A stretch of DNA of 55,398 bases from contig CALKJQ010000060.1 of NCBI GenBank assembly GCA_937995785.1, forward strand, positions 1 to 55,398. The letters are read 5' to 3'. Both the position numbers and the translations under genes were made by a program. How positions within the stretch are numbered: the first letter of the stretch is position 1; each line of letters opens with the position of its first letter. The stretch comes from Candidatus Kapaibacterium sp. (lineage in GTDB: Bacteria > Bacteroidota > Ignavibacteria > Kapaibacteriales > UBA2268). Of the stretch, positions 20,401-29,471 are shown piece by piece. The notes beneath the pieces were generated by a model, which was given only the letters and a program-made list of their open reading frames with translations, ran no database searches and was not told where the DNA came from.

Positions 20401-22108
20401 CACCAGGAATTGTCAAAGCAATCGGTGAAACTGGTAAACCAGTCCAAGCAACATCCACGAAACCTGCAGTATTTGCGGCTGCATCATAATCTATTGAATA
20501 TTGAGTTGGAGTGCCTGTTGCACCAGAATATGGTAAATTAGCTGTTGGTGTTCCTTGGCAAACCTGTGGATTAGTTCCTAAGGTAACTGTTGGTAATGCA
20601 TTAATAGTAACTGGTAAATTATCGGTACCAACACAACCATTGATGTCGGTTACTGCAATGCTTACTGAACCAGCTCCAGCAGTACCCCAATCGACTGTGA
20701 TTGATGATGTATTTTGGCCAGCTGTGATTGTTCCGCCCAACACAGTCCAACTATATGAATTGAAAGCACCAACGGAATAAGTTACGCCAATTTGACCATC
20801 ACATACACCTGCTGGTCCAGTGATAGCAGGAGTTGGCAAAGCAATCTTTGTTACTGGTAATACTGTTGAACCAGAACAACCGTTAAGGTCGGTTACGTTA
20901 ACTGTAACATTTCCAACTCCAGCAGCGCCCCAATTAACAGAGATAGAAGACATATTTGTTGGTCCAACTATTGTTCCGCCACTGCAAGTCCAGCTAATTG
21001 AAGAATATGAACCAGTGATTGAATAAGTTTGTCCGGTTACATTTGCACAAACTGTGGTATTTCCCGAGATCGGAGGATTTGGTAATGGATTGACGGTAAC
21101 TGTGTAGGATGCACTACCAGTACAGCCACTTCCATCTGTAACTGCAACAGAAACTGTTCCAATTCCACCTGGACCCCAATCAACAGTCAAAGTATTAGTT
21201 CCTTGTCCAGCAGCGATTGTACCACCAGAAACAGTCCAGAAGTATGTAGTGAATGCTGGAGAAACAGTATAAGTTACTCCTAATGTATTAGCACAAACAC
21301 TTGCAGTTCCCGAAATAACAGGAGCACCGCCGGTAGTAGAAAAGTTAACAGAAGCAGTCGAAGAAGCAGTGTTATAGAACGCGTCATAGGTTAGAAGTTC
21401 AGCTTTGTAATTAGTGCTTGGGTTCAAACCAGTAATTGTGTAGGTTTTGGAAACGGGAAGTCCTATGTCGAGAGCGCTAATGACAACGGTGCTTGTCGAT
21501 AAATCAGTAACGGTAAGGAAATAACCCGCAGCATTTGCCCCATCTGTTGTCCAAGCTATTTGCCCACCAGAGAAGCAAGTATAATTCATTGCCAAGCCAG
21601 TTGGTGGGGTAATTGTGTAAGGAGTGAAGCTTCTTGGATTCATAAAAGCATTTGAATAATTGAATTGAGGCATATTGCCACTTAAATTGAATTCAAATAC
21701 TTTTACGTGATATTGAGTGTTAGTGGTTAGATTAATGAAATTTGATGTACGGTTTTGCCCCGTAGTCCTATCCATAATAACATAGGTAATACCACTATTA
21801 ACCCATTTGTTTGTAGAACTTGCAAAAGCAATGTTGAAATCACCATTTGCATCTACAACATTATTGATGTTTGTGATAGCTGCTAAAAAAGATGTTTGGA
21901 AAGCAGTCCAATTGGCTGCTCCACCGTAAGCAGCCACTGCGATACGGTTTGTTCCGTTTCCGTTTATCCAGGAAACAGTAACAGAAGTGCTTTGAGCATT
22001 TGTGAAACCAACATAGCGTGCTTGCAATGATGGTGGAGCGGCCATAACCTCGAGTGTAAGGCTACAGAGAGCAACAAATGCTAAAAGGAAGATTGTGAAT
22101 TTTTTCAT
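17405..22108 (-). CDS. Giant secreted T9SS substrate with mosaic tandem PKD/Ig-like repeats and type-A sorting domain
   Basis: 1567 aa; signal peptide; FN3-like domain, three PKD-like repeats, repeats of two further classes, Ig-like domain, C-terminal IAPNPVRDELVFDLFAPASESVKIEIIDLNGEV...LSAGTYVLRINGSESLTQKFIYMP. Confidence 0.88.
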   Translation of the reverse strand: MKKFTIFLLAFVALCSLTLEVMAAPPSLQARYVGFTNAQSTSVTVSWINGNGTNRIAVAAYGGAANWTAFQTSFLAAITNINNVVDANGDFNIAFASSTNKWVNSGITYVIMDRTTGQNRTSNFINLTTNTQYHVKVFEFNLSGNMPQFNYSNAFMNPRSFTPYTITPPTGLAMNYTCFSGGQIAWTTDGANAAGYFLTVTDLSTSTVVISALDIGLPVSKTYTITGLNPSTNYKAELLTYDAFYNTASSTASVNFSTTGGAPVISGTASVCANTLGVTYTVSPAFTTYFWTVSGGTIAAGQGTNTLTVDWGPGGIGTVSVAVTDGSGCTGSASYTVTVNPLPNPPISGNTTVCANVTGQTYSITGSYSSISWTCSGGTIVGPTNMSSISVNWGAAGVGNVTVNVTDLNGCSGSTVLPVTKIALPTPAITGPAGVCDGQIGVTYSVGAFNSYSWTVLGGTITAGQNTSSITVDWGTAGAGSVSIAVTDINGCVGTDNLPVTINALPTVTLGTNPQVCQGTPTANLPYSGATGTPTQYSIDYDAAANTAGFVDVAWTGLPVSPIALTIPGVPAGVYNATLKVRNALLCESAAYSFTVTIEGTPIAGTLTKSPNVATVCAGTAVSATLTPGSGGNGTDETQYSTNAGGTWTTYTSGNSISTTGLSGANVVQIRTRRLAAICATSAWNTVMWSVEATPVAQTINKTPAGTHVCQTSNASATFSGGSGGDGTNSYHYRTSNDGGVNWTGWTAYTSGNPIAAAGLTHIEVRATRNASACTPATNTVSWIVEGTPVAQTITKSPNTASVCAGTNVSATFSGGSGGNGTNTYEYRTSTNGGGTWTGWTTYGAGNPIITTGLTNVEVRATRNAIACTPATNTASWTVEATPVAPTITKSPNTTVVCGTSSVNATFTGGSGGNGINTYESRTSADGGMTWTPWVAYTGGTPIAAAGLTNIQIRATRNASACTPATNTVSWTVEAIPVAQTITKSPNVASVCDGTPVSATFSGGSGGNGTNTYEYRYNGAGAWSAYTPGNNLSTTGYTQVEIRTTRNADHCTPVTSTVSWTINPLPTITLGANPSVCFGSTPANLTYSATTGGANQYSIDFDLTANGAGFVDVGWTALPASPITIAVPAAPAGVYNAVLKVRNSGTTCESQAYNITVTINALPTITLGTNPSVCQGTTSTNLTYSATTESPTDYTINFDGAAEAQGFVDVAWTSLPTSPIVITVPAGAAVGTYNAILNVRNANTCVSNNYNITVTVVAPPSITGHPANVSSGVGSNVSFSVTALNTTSYQWYYDNDNSGYDGTPISGATSATLNLNNIQYSHIGYYYCEAINAGCGNVFSNYASLTVYPATQVSGIYFTARSKNTITIQFTAGSGDAHIIAVKQSNSIAPTTPTNNTSYTANTQFPLGDDLGNNAYVILNGTATNVTVTNLAQNTAYYFRGFTYANYSGMILYNPNSATNNPKVIYTTPRETDFAVVGNRFEMNSIAPNPVRDELVFDLFAPASESVKIEIIDLNGEVKWSNDYRIGEGYNTISFYMNNLPVQLSAGTYVLRINGSESLTQKFIYMP
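18915..20307 (-). repeat. Five tandem ~92-aa (about 278-bp) intragenic repeats
   Basis: Consensus PVAQTITKSPN.ASVC.GT.VSATFSGGSGGNGTNTYEYRTS..GG.TWTGWT.Y..GNPI...GLT.VEVRATRNA.ACTPATNTVSWTVEAT, five consecutive copies. Confidence 0.85.
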
Positions 22109-22414
22109 AGATACTCCTTTTATTGAAAAAATTAATTAACATACTTATAAATATTATCAAATTTACGAAAAATTTATAAACTACATATTATAATAGTATA
22201 AATATTTTTCCAAATTTTGTGCCATTTTATCAATTTTTTTTATGAAAATTTATATTTATTTTGATTGAATTGTAGATTTAAACTTTTATAACTAATTAGA
22301 CCAGTGTAAATTATTCAATGTTTACCTGTATAAATTTGATAAATCGGTATTTGCAAATAATTTGAAAAATGTAAATTATCAAAGAACTGTTGTGTGAAAA
22401 ATATTACACACTGT

Positions 22415-23818
22415 TTATATATTTACTGCTTCGCCATAAGCATTAGCAGCGGCTTCCATTATTGCTTCGCTTAGAGTTGGATGGGCATGAATTGTTTTCA
22501 TAATCGACTTACCTGTTGCTCCAATGCTGCGAGCCAAACCTGCCTCGGCTATTAATTCGGTAACATCTGGACCGATCATATGCACGCCCAAAACTTCGCC
22601 ATATTTTGCATCGAATATTACTTTAACGAAGCCCGAGTTGTCGCCAATTGCAGTGGCTTTGCCGCTTGCGGCAAATGGGAATTTTCCTATTTTTAGTTCG
22701 TAGCCCAATTCTTTTGCCTTCGCTTCGGTCAATCCCACGCTTGCAACTTGTGGTATGCAATAAGTGCAACCAGGGATGTTGTTATAATCAATGCCATTTA
22801 TTTTATGACCAGCAATGTGTTCGGCGGCTTCGATTCCTTCTGCCGAAGCTTTGTGGGCAAGCCAAGGTGCTCCTGCCACATCTCCAATCGCATAAATATT
22901 TGAGACATTTGTCTGCATAAACTTGTTTATCTTTATAAAGTTTCGTTCTAATTCGATTCCAACATTTTCCAATCCAATGTTTTCGATATTTGCTTGTATG
23001 CCAATTGCGTTCAAAGCAATATCCGAAGTGAGTACCTTCTCCTTGCCATCTTTGTCCTGGATTGTAACCTCGGCTTTGCCGTTCACAACTTTGGCGGATA
23101 CAACTCGAGTATTGGTCAGAACATCTATTCCATATTTTTTGTAATGCTTTAGCAATTCTTTGGAGACCTCCTCATCCTCGACGGGCAACAATCTGTCCAT
23201 CATTTCGATTATGGTAACCTTGGTGCCAACAGAACTATAATAATAGGCAAATTCCACACCAATAGCACCCGCACCCATAACTATCATAGTTTCGGGTTTG
23301 GTGTCCAAAGTCATTGCTTCGCGACTTGTGATTATCACCTGGTGGTCTACTTCGATACCGGGGAACATTCTTGGGCGTGCACCCGTTGCAATCATAATGT
23401 ATTTGGTTTCTATAATGTCGGTTGGATTGCCGTTTTGGTCGTTCACAACAACGCTGTTTGGATTTTTTATTACTCCATGACCAACTAAAGTTTGCACTTT
23501 ATTCTTTTTGAATAAAAATTGCACACCTTTCGACATTTTATCGGCAACCTTTCGGCTTCGGGCTACGATGTCTTTTAATTCGAAAGAAAAATCGTTTACT
23601 TTAATTCCAAAGTTTGTTGATTCTTTTATATGGTGTATTATTTCGGCACTTTTAAGAAGTGCTTTAGTGGGAATGCAGCCCCAATTTAAACAAATGCCCC
23701 CCAGTTCTGCTTTTTCGATGCAAATTGTTTTCAATCCTAATTGGGTGGCTCTAATTGCAGCAACATAACCTCCTGGTCCCGATCCTATAACAACCAAATC
23801 TGCTTGATGTTGATTCAT
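22415..23818 (-). CDS. lpdA: Dihydrolipoyl dehydrogenase
   Basis: Track ORF 22415..23887; likelier start MNQHQADLVVIGSGPGGYVAAIRATQLGLK at 23818; ELGGICLNWGCIPTKALL active-site disulfide; HAHPTLSEA C-terminus. Confidence 0.95.
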   Translation of the reverse strand: MNQHQADLVVIGSGPGGYVAAIRATQLGLKTICIEKAELGGICLNWGCIPTKALLKSAEIIHHIKESTNFGIKVNDFSFELKDIVARSRKVADKMSKGVQFLFKKNKVQTLVGHGVIKNPNSVVVNDQNGNPTDIIETKYIMIATGARPRMFPGIEVDHQVIITSREAMTLDTKPETMIVMGAGAIGVEFAYYYSSVGTKVTIIEMMDRLLPVEDEEVSKELLKHYKKYGIDVLTNTRVVSAKVVNGKAEVTIQDKDGKEKVLTSDIALNAIGIQANIENIGLENVGIELERNFIKINKFMQTNVSNIYAIGDVAGAPWLAHKASAEGIEAAEHIAGHKINGIDYNNIPGCTYCIPQVASVGLTEAKAKELGYELKIGKFPFAASGKATAIGDNSGFVKVIFDAKYGEVLGVHMIGPDVTELIAEAGLARSIGATGKSIMKTIHAHPTLSEAIMEAAANAYGEAVNI

Positions 23819-23911
23819 ATTTTCTCCTGTAAAAATATTTATTTTTTCTACTTTAAAAAAAACGTTGACGTCGAATAGTTTATTCAATTTTTTTATAAAT
23901 AATTTTTTTTA

Positions 23912-23944
23912 TTTGTTATTTGTATCGGAATTTATTTATATTTG
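23912..23944 (+). promoter_or_regulatory. Candidate Bacteroidota-type promoter (TTTG-N21-TATATTTG)
   Basis: TTTG at 23912-23915 and TATATTTG at 23937-23944, 22 bp upstream of the likely ATG at 23966. Confidence 0.5.
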
Positions 23945-23965
23945 TGTAAACAAGTTGAGCATAAA

Positions 23966-24973
23966 ATGAAAAAACTTGAAACATTTATCAACATCGACAA
24001 AAAAGACCAGTTTATACGCGACATTGCGCACTCATTCAAAAAAAGTAGAATTTTATTTACAAGTTTGGAATTGGGACTTTTCACAATTATTGGCAACGAA
24101 TCCCGCTCGCTTCGTTCGATAGCAGAAGAATCGAATTGCAACGAAAGAGCGTTAGAAAAGATACTTAACGCACTGGTAAGTATGGGATTATTGAATTTTA
24201 AAAACGCATTTTATTCCAACACCCCCGACTCTTTGATTTTCCTAAGCAAAGAAAGCCCTAACTATCTGGGCGATTTGATGCACATTGCGGCATTATGGGA
24301 TAATTGGAGTAGTCTTACCGAAATCGTTCGTGTGGGCAAACCAACTAAATATCAATCTTTGTCCGAAAAAAGCGACGAATGGTTAGAAGCATTTATATTG
24401 GCAAGTTTTCGGGAATCCAAAAATTATGCAAATATAATTACACGTCAAATCCCAGCCCAAAATCCAATGAAAATTTTGGATTTAGGTGCGGGATCGGGCG
24501 TATTTAGTATTGAATTGGCAAAGCTTTATCCCAAATCTCAGATTTATTGTTTCGAATTGCCTCGAGTTGCAGAATTAACTCAGAAATTCATAGATAGGTC
24601 GGGTTTGAGTGATAGAATCCACACCATTGTTGGCGATTTTACGAAAGATGAAATTGGCAACGACTACGATTTAGTACTTATTTCGGATGTGTTGAGCGAA
24701 TATTCTTTTAAAACCGTTATGCAAACATTAACCAAAGTGTATGATGCAATGAAATTCCGAGGAGTTTTGGCAATTTTCGATTATTTCTTCGATGACAAAC
24801 GCACAAGCCCAGCGGAGGTTGTAACTCATTCAATCAATATGCTAATAAATACCCTTGAGGGTGAAATACTGAACAACACCGATATTTGGTTCGCAATGCG
24901 AGAGGCATGGTTCTCAGACATTTACAAAATCGAAACAAATTTTGGCAAAAGTCTGGTTATTGGGTTTAAATAA
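23966..24973 (+). CDS. SAM-dependent methyltransferase (O-methyltransferase family 2-like with N-terminal winged-helix dimerisation domain)
   Basis: Track ORF from TTG 23942; ATG at 23966 preferred. ILDLGAGSGVFSIELAKLYP motif I; N-terminal SLRSIAEESNCNERALEKILNALVSMGLL. Confidence 0.85.
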   Translation: MKKLETFINIDKKDQFIRDIAHSFKKSRILFTSLELGLFTIIGNESRSLRSIAEESNCNERALEKILNALVSMGLLNFKNAFYSNTPDSLIFLSKESPNYLGDLMHIAALWDNWSSLTEIVRVGKPTKYQSLSEKSDEWLEAFILASFRESKNYANIITRQIPAQNPMKILDLGAGSGVFSIELAKLYPKSQIYCFELPRVAELTQKFIDRSGLSDRIHTIVGDFTKDEIGNDYDLVLISDVLSEYSFKTVMQTLTKVYDAMKFRGVLAIFDYFFDDKRTSPAEVVTHSINMLINTLEGEILNNTDIWFAMREAWFSDIYKIETNFGKSLVIGFK

Positions 24974-24985
24974 TCTTTATGATTT

Positions 24986-25084
24986 TTATTTATTATTTTT
25001 TAATACTTTTGCAATTGAATATATCGATAAAGATAGAATAAACCCCCAAGCTAAACTTAAGAAAATCCATCCTTGTGTTGTCAT
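24986..25084 (-). CDS. metS: MetS-like small subunit of NSS transporter (32 aa; not in supplied ORF track)
   Basis: Manual minus-strand translation: MTTQGWIFLSLAWGFILSLSIYSIAKVLKNNK*. Single TM, LAWG motif, 3 bp after the NSS transporter stop codon. Confidence 0.8.
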   Translation of the reverse strand: MTTQGWIFLSLAWGFILSLSIYSIAKVLKNNK

Positions 25085-25087
25085 ATA

Positions 25088-26659
25088 TCAACCCTCCATT
25101 TTTTCTTGAGAAATTTGATTGCTTTTATTGTGTTTCCAAGCAAATCCAATCATCACCAAAAGAGCTATTGCTATTCCAATCATCAAGCCGCGTGCTATCC
25201 AGCGATATGGGACTTGCTCGGGCGAAACATCGTTGAGCAATAAAATTGGTATTGCATCTTGATAAGTCCAAACCACTAATATTACAATCAGATACAATGG
25301 TGTTACATATTTGATGATAAATTTATAAACACTTGGAATTTTTATTAATGCACCCTTATTGATTTCGTTCCAACCTTTGTCTATTCCAAATATCCACGCA
25401 AAAATTATAACTTCGATTAAAGCAATTATTACTAATGTGAATGTCCCACTCCAATAATCCATCTCGTCCAAAAAACCATATTGGAAGAATATAACAACCA
25501 AATTAATGCAAAGAAATGCTATTCCTCCAACTATTGCTGTTGCTTTGCGCTTAGTTACTTTAAACTGCTCTTCGAGAAACGAAATTATGGGTTGAGCCAT
25601 CGCAACCGATGAGGTGATACCCGCAAAGAAAAGTAGCAAAAACCACATAAACCCCAATATATCCCCAAAAGGAAGATGTTGGAATATCAATGGCATCGAT
25701 ACAAAACCCAAATTGAATGCACCACCAGCTGCTATTTCTTGGGTGGTTGTCAGACCAAAAAATGCCACCGCAATCGGTATTGCAATCGAGGCACCCAAAA
25801 TTACTTCGGCAAATTCGTTCAGCGATACAGTTGCCAAACTGCCCAATGCTATGTCATCTTTTTCCTTTAAATAACTCGCATAAGCCGAGAGTGTTCCCAT
25901 TCCGATACTTAATGTGAAAAATATTTGTCCAGCTGCTGCCAACCAGACCTTGGCGCTACTCAGAAGAGAAAAGTCGGGGTTCCATATATAAGAAAATCCT
26001 GCCATCACATTCCAATCGGGGTGATTAACGGGGTCGGGAGTGCCCAAGGTAAGAACTCTTATCATAATCGCAATTGCAAATAATAAAAGCAGCGGCATCG
26101 CTATTAGTGCTAACTTTTCTATTCCTTTTGCCACACCTTTATATAGCACATAAAAATTGGCGGCAAATGTGATGATTAAAAATATATATGCTGTTCCAAT
26201 CGACGGAAAATACTTATCATTTGCACCCTGATAACTCGTTAGAAAGGTATGCATTTCGCCAAAACTATCCAATCCAAAATAAGTTTTTGTAATCGAAAAG
26301 AAACTATATGCCAAACTCCACGACTCGATATAAGTGTAATAAATTAAAATAGCTCCCGAAGAGAATAACCCTAACATTCCAACGAATTTGGCAATCTTGT
26401 TTTTCCACATAACATCGAACATTCCTGGCAGACTTCCGTGACCATATTTGCCTCCATAGCGACCAATCGACCACTCCACCAACACCATTGGGATTCCCAA
26501 AAGCAACAATGCAATAAAATACGGGATCATAAAAGAACCCCCGCCATTTGTGGCAGCTTGCACCGGAAACCTTAAAAAATTTCCCAATCCTAATGCGTTT
26601 CCAGCCATTGCAAGTATTAATCCAATTTTTGTTCCCCAGTTTTCTCTTTTTTGTATCAT
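25088..26659 (-). CDS. Neurotransmitter:sodium symporter (NSS/SNF) family transporter
   Basis: 523 aa; KIGLILAMAGNALGLGNFLRFPVQAATNGGGSFMIPYFIALLLLGIPMVLVEW. Confidence 0.93.
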   Translation of the reverse strand: MIQKRENWGTKIGLILAMAGNALGLGNFLRFPVQAATNGGGSFMIPYFIALLLLGIPMVLVEWSIGRYGGKYGHGSLPGMFDVMWKNKIAKFVGMLGLFSSGAILIYYTYIESWSLAYSFFSITKTYFGLDSFGEMHTFLTSYQGANDKYFPSIGTAYIFLIITFAANFYVLYKGVAKGIEKLALIAMPLLLLFAIAIMIRVLTLGTPDPVNHPDWNVMAGFSYIWNPDFSLLSSAKVWLAAAGQIFFTLSIGMGTLSAYASYLKEKDDIALGSLATVSLNEFAEVILGASIAIPIAVAFFGLTTTQEIAAGGAFNLGFVSMPLIFQHLPFGDILGFMWFLLLFFAGITSSVAMAQPIISFLEEQFKVTKRKATAIVGGIAFLCINLVVIFFQYGFLDEMDYWSGTFTLVIIALIEVIIFAWIFGIDKGWNEINKGALIKIPSVYKFIIKYVTPLYLIVILVVWTYQDAIPILLLNDVSPEQVPYRWIARGLMIGIAIALLVMIGFAWKHNKSNQISQEKMEG

Positions 26660-26777
26660 TTACATCTCGGTAAAAATACAATTTAAGATTTTTTTTTGTT
26701 AAAACAAAATGAATTTAGTTCATTTTTCTTAATTTAGATAAATATTAAAATTATTTTAAACTAAACTATGAGTTAAT

Positions 26778-28022
26778 ATGAAGAAATTATTACTTGGTTT
26801 AATTGCAATCCTACTGAGCAATAGTATTGCATTTTCGGCTGGATTTCAGATTAACGACCACTCGGCTCGTTCGGTAGCAATGGGATTTTCGACTGTTGCT
26901 TTCAATCCCGATGCGTCAGCAATTTATTTCAATCCAGCATATGCCGCTTTTCAGGATGGAACTTTAAATATCTCCGCTGGGCTGGCTTACATTATGCCAG
27001 GTGCTAAATTCACTGGTCCCACCACCATGAATCGAAACTACACGGAAACGCTCGAAAAATGGAATTTCCCAATACCTCATTTATTTGCTAATTGGAAAAC
27101 ACCGATTGATAATTTACATTTTGGATTAGGCGTTTTTGTTCCTTTTGGTTTGGGCACTCAGTGGCCCGAAGATTGGTATGGGCGGTTTTTAGCCAAAAAA
27201 ACCTACCTCGAGGCAATAGAAATTAACCCCAATTTGGCTTATTCATTCGCTTTGGGTGGAATGCCAATTGCTGTTGCCGCTGGATTTGGTTATGTTATTG
27301 GTGCTGTGGAACTCGAGAAAAATCTCTCCACATTTACTCCCGAACCGGTTTTGAACTTAAAAGGCAACGGCAATGGCACTACATTCAATTTTGCTTTGAG
27401 TGCCCTGATTTTGGATAATTTATATTTTGGTGCGTCTTACCGACACAACATCGAAGTTGAATTCGAAGGAGATACGAAATACCAGAACATCAGCGGATTG
27501 GAAGCATTATTCCAAGAAGCACCTGGCAAAGCCAAGATTAATTTTCCAAACGACTTACGTGCGGCATTTGCCTATAAAATTTCGCCCAATTTTGTTATCG
27601 AAGCAGGTATGAACTATGTTGGTTGGTCGTCGTATGATACTTTGAAAATAGAATTCGAAAAAGGTCCTGGTAATCCATCGCAACCATATACGTCTGCCGC
27701 CGAAAGGTCTTATAAAAATATAATCACCTATAGATTAGGTGCAGAATACAATATGGATAAAACAAGTATACGATTTGGTGTATATTACGAGCCAATGCCT
27801 GTGGATGTCAAGCACGTCGAACCCGTATTACCCGAAACAGATCGAATTGGGGTGAGTGCCGGGCTGGGATTTTCCCTTCTTGATAATCTTAATATGGATT
27901 TAGGTTATTTGCTCATTACAGGTCCGCAAACCGAAGTGGTTGGCAACCCCAACTTATTTGATGGTTATTATAATGCTTGGGCAAATATAGTTTGTTTAAC
28001 TTTTTCTTATGCAATTAAGTAA
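26778..28022 (+). CDS. OmpP1/FadL/TodX-family outer membrane transporter
   Basis: 414 aa; signal peptide; GFQINDHSARSVAMGFSTVAFNPDASAIYFNPA; C-terminal aromatic beta-barrel strand. Confidence 0.9.
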   Translation: MKKLLLGLIAILLSNSIAFSAGFQINDHSARSVAMGFSTVAFNPDASAIYFNPAYAAFQDGTLNISAGLAYIMPGAKFTGPTTMNRNYTETLEKWNFPIPHLFANWKTPIDNLHFGLGVFVPFGLGTQWPEDWYGRFLAKKTYLEAIEINPNLAYSFALGGMPIAVAAGFGYVIGAVELEKNLSTFTPEPVLNLKGNGNGTTFNFALSALILDNLYFGASYRHNIEVEFEGDTKYQNISGLEALFQEAPGKAKINFPNDLRAAFAYKISPNFVIEAGMNYVGWSSYDTLKIEFEKGPGNPSQPYTSAAERSYKNIITYRLGAEYNMDKTSIRFGVYYEPMPVDVKHVEPVLPETDRIGVSAGLGFSLLDNLNMDLGYLLITGPQTEVVGNPNLFDGYYNAWANIVCLTFSYAIK

Positions 28023-28033
28023 GAGGTGAGAGA

Positions 28034-29377
28034 ATGAAAAGCTTTAAAAATTTATTAGTTTTGTTATTAGTTGGATTTATTTTTTCTTGCGAACCACAAA
28101 TCGATAATCCAGTCGGCACGGGTAATTTAGGCGATTTAGTCGGAAATGGCGAGAAAATTGTATATGTTGCAATAGGTAATTCATTAACTGCGGGATACCA
28201 AAATGGTGCAGTTTACGCATCGGGTCAGGAATACAGTTTTCCTAAATTATTGGCACATCAATTGGGTGTAGAAGAATTTATTCAACCACAAATACCCGAG
28301 GCTGGTATTGGCGATAAAATGACATTTGCGGGATTCAATGCTTTGGGGCGTCCAATTATTAATCGAAACGGAATTACCTTATCGCCCGTCGGAAACGCTA
28401 ATCATCCAAAACCATACCACAATTTGGGAGTTCCCGGTATGATTGCATACGATTTGATTGATGAGTCCGATTATTTGGCACGCTCCCAACAACGCGGCAA
28501 TCCTTTTTATTCAAGCATACTTCGAAGCCAGAACTTAGGTAGCAACATTTTGAAGCAAGCAATCGCACTCAATCCCAATTTAATTACTCTATGGGCAGGC
28601 AATAACGACGTATTGGGATATGCCACTTCTGGTGGGACAATATCGACAACTGGTATGCCAAACAACCCCGTTCCAACACCTAAGGAACAAATGCAACAAA
28701 TTTTCGGTGGTGCATTGCAGTTACTTTCTGGCTCTTTACCCAAAGCCAAGATTTTAATGTTTACTATTCCCGATGTGGTTGGCACACCATACTTTAATGT
28801 CGTACCTTGGAATGCTTTGGTATTAACAAAGCAAGAAGACGTGGACAAACTCAACCAAGCTTATGCCGCTTTGGGATTTAAGTTCAAACTTGGGCAAAAT
28901 GGATTTGTTGCTCAATCTCCATCTTCGCCCGGTGGATTGAAGCAACTAACAAAAGAAGACAAAATCACTTTGGCTTGTCCGCAAGATAGTTTGGCTGCGG
29001 GATGGGGTAGTTCCAAACCAATACCCAACCAATATGTGCTCGATGCAAACGAAATCCAAATTACCAAAAATGCAATAGCAGAATATAATCAGATAATTAA
29101 ATCGATGGAATCAGCTTTTAGTGGCAAAGTTTTCGTTATTGATATGAACGCAATTTTTGCTGGAATTCTCTCGAATGGATACAAAGTTCCCGGCTCTGCA
29201 ACACTAACCAATGCCTATATATCAGGCGAATTTTTTAGTTTGGACGGTATTCATCCATCTTCTCGCGGCTATGGAGTAGTTACCAATGAAATCATTAAAT
29301 ATATTAATAATAAATTCAAAGCCGATATTCCTTATGTTTTAGTTCAAAACCTACCAGTAACAAAAGTAAGTAAGTAA
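28034..29377 (+). CDS. SGNH/GDSL-type lipase-like lipoprotein
   Basis: 447 aa; lipobox IFSCEP; VAIGNSLTAGYQNGA, WAGNNDVLG, DGIHPSSRGYG blocks. Confidence 0.9.
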   Translation: MKSFKNLLVLLLVGFIFSCEPQIDNPVGTGNLGDLVGNGEKIVYVAIGNSLTAGYQNGAVYASGQEYSFPKLLAHQLGVEEFIQPQIPEAGIGDKMTFAGFNALGRPIINRNGITLSPVGNANHPKPYHNLGVPGMIAYDLIDESDYLARSQQRGNPFYSSILRSQNLGSNILKQAIALNPNLITLWAGNNDVLGYATSGGTISTTGMPNNPVPTPKEQMQQIFGGALQLLSGSLPKAKILMFTIPDVVGTPYFNVVPWNALVLTKQEDVDKLNQAYAALGFKFKLGQNGFVAQSPSSPGGLKQLTKEDKITLACPQDSLAAGWGSSKPIPNQYVLDANEIQITKNAIAEYNQIIKSMESAFSGKVFVIDMNAIFAGILSNGYKVPGSATLTNAYISGEFFSLDGIHPSSRGYGVVTNEIIKYINNKFKADIPYVLVQNLPVTKVSK

Positions 29378-29399
29378 AATCGATTTTTATTATTTATCA

Positions 29400-29429
29400 C
29401 CATCCGAAGGCGCCGCCACCTTCGGATGG
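29400..29429. repeat. Perfect 11-bp inverted repeat between convergent genes (possible bidirectional terminator)
   Basis: ccatccgaagg-cgccgcca-ccttcggatgg; no strong T-run adjacent. Confidence 0.6.
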
Positions 29430-29471
29430 GTTATTAGCAGTCGATGCTTAAATTGAAAATATTATTTTCTT

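Noticed and set aside
22109-22414. Weak inverted repeat gtgtgtaatatttttcacac and AT-rich gap as a regulatory RNA
   Set aside because: Stem is only about 5 bp and the region is low complexity; insufficient to call a terminator or ncRNA.
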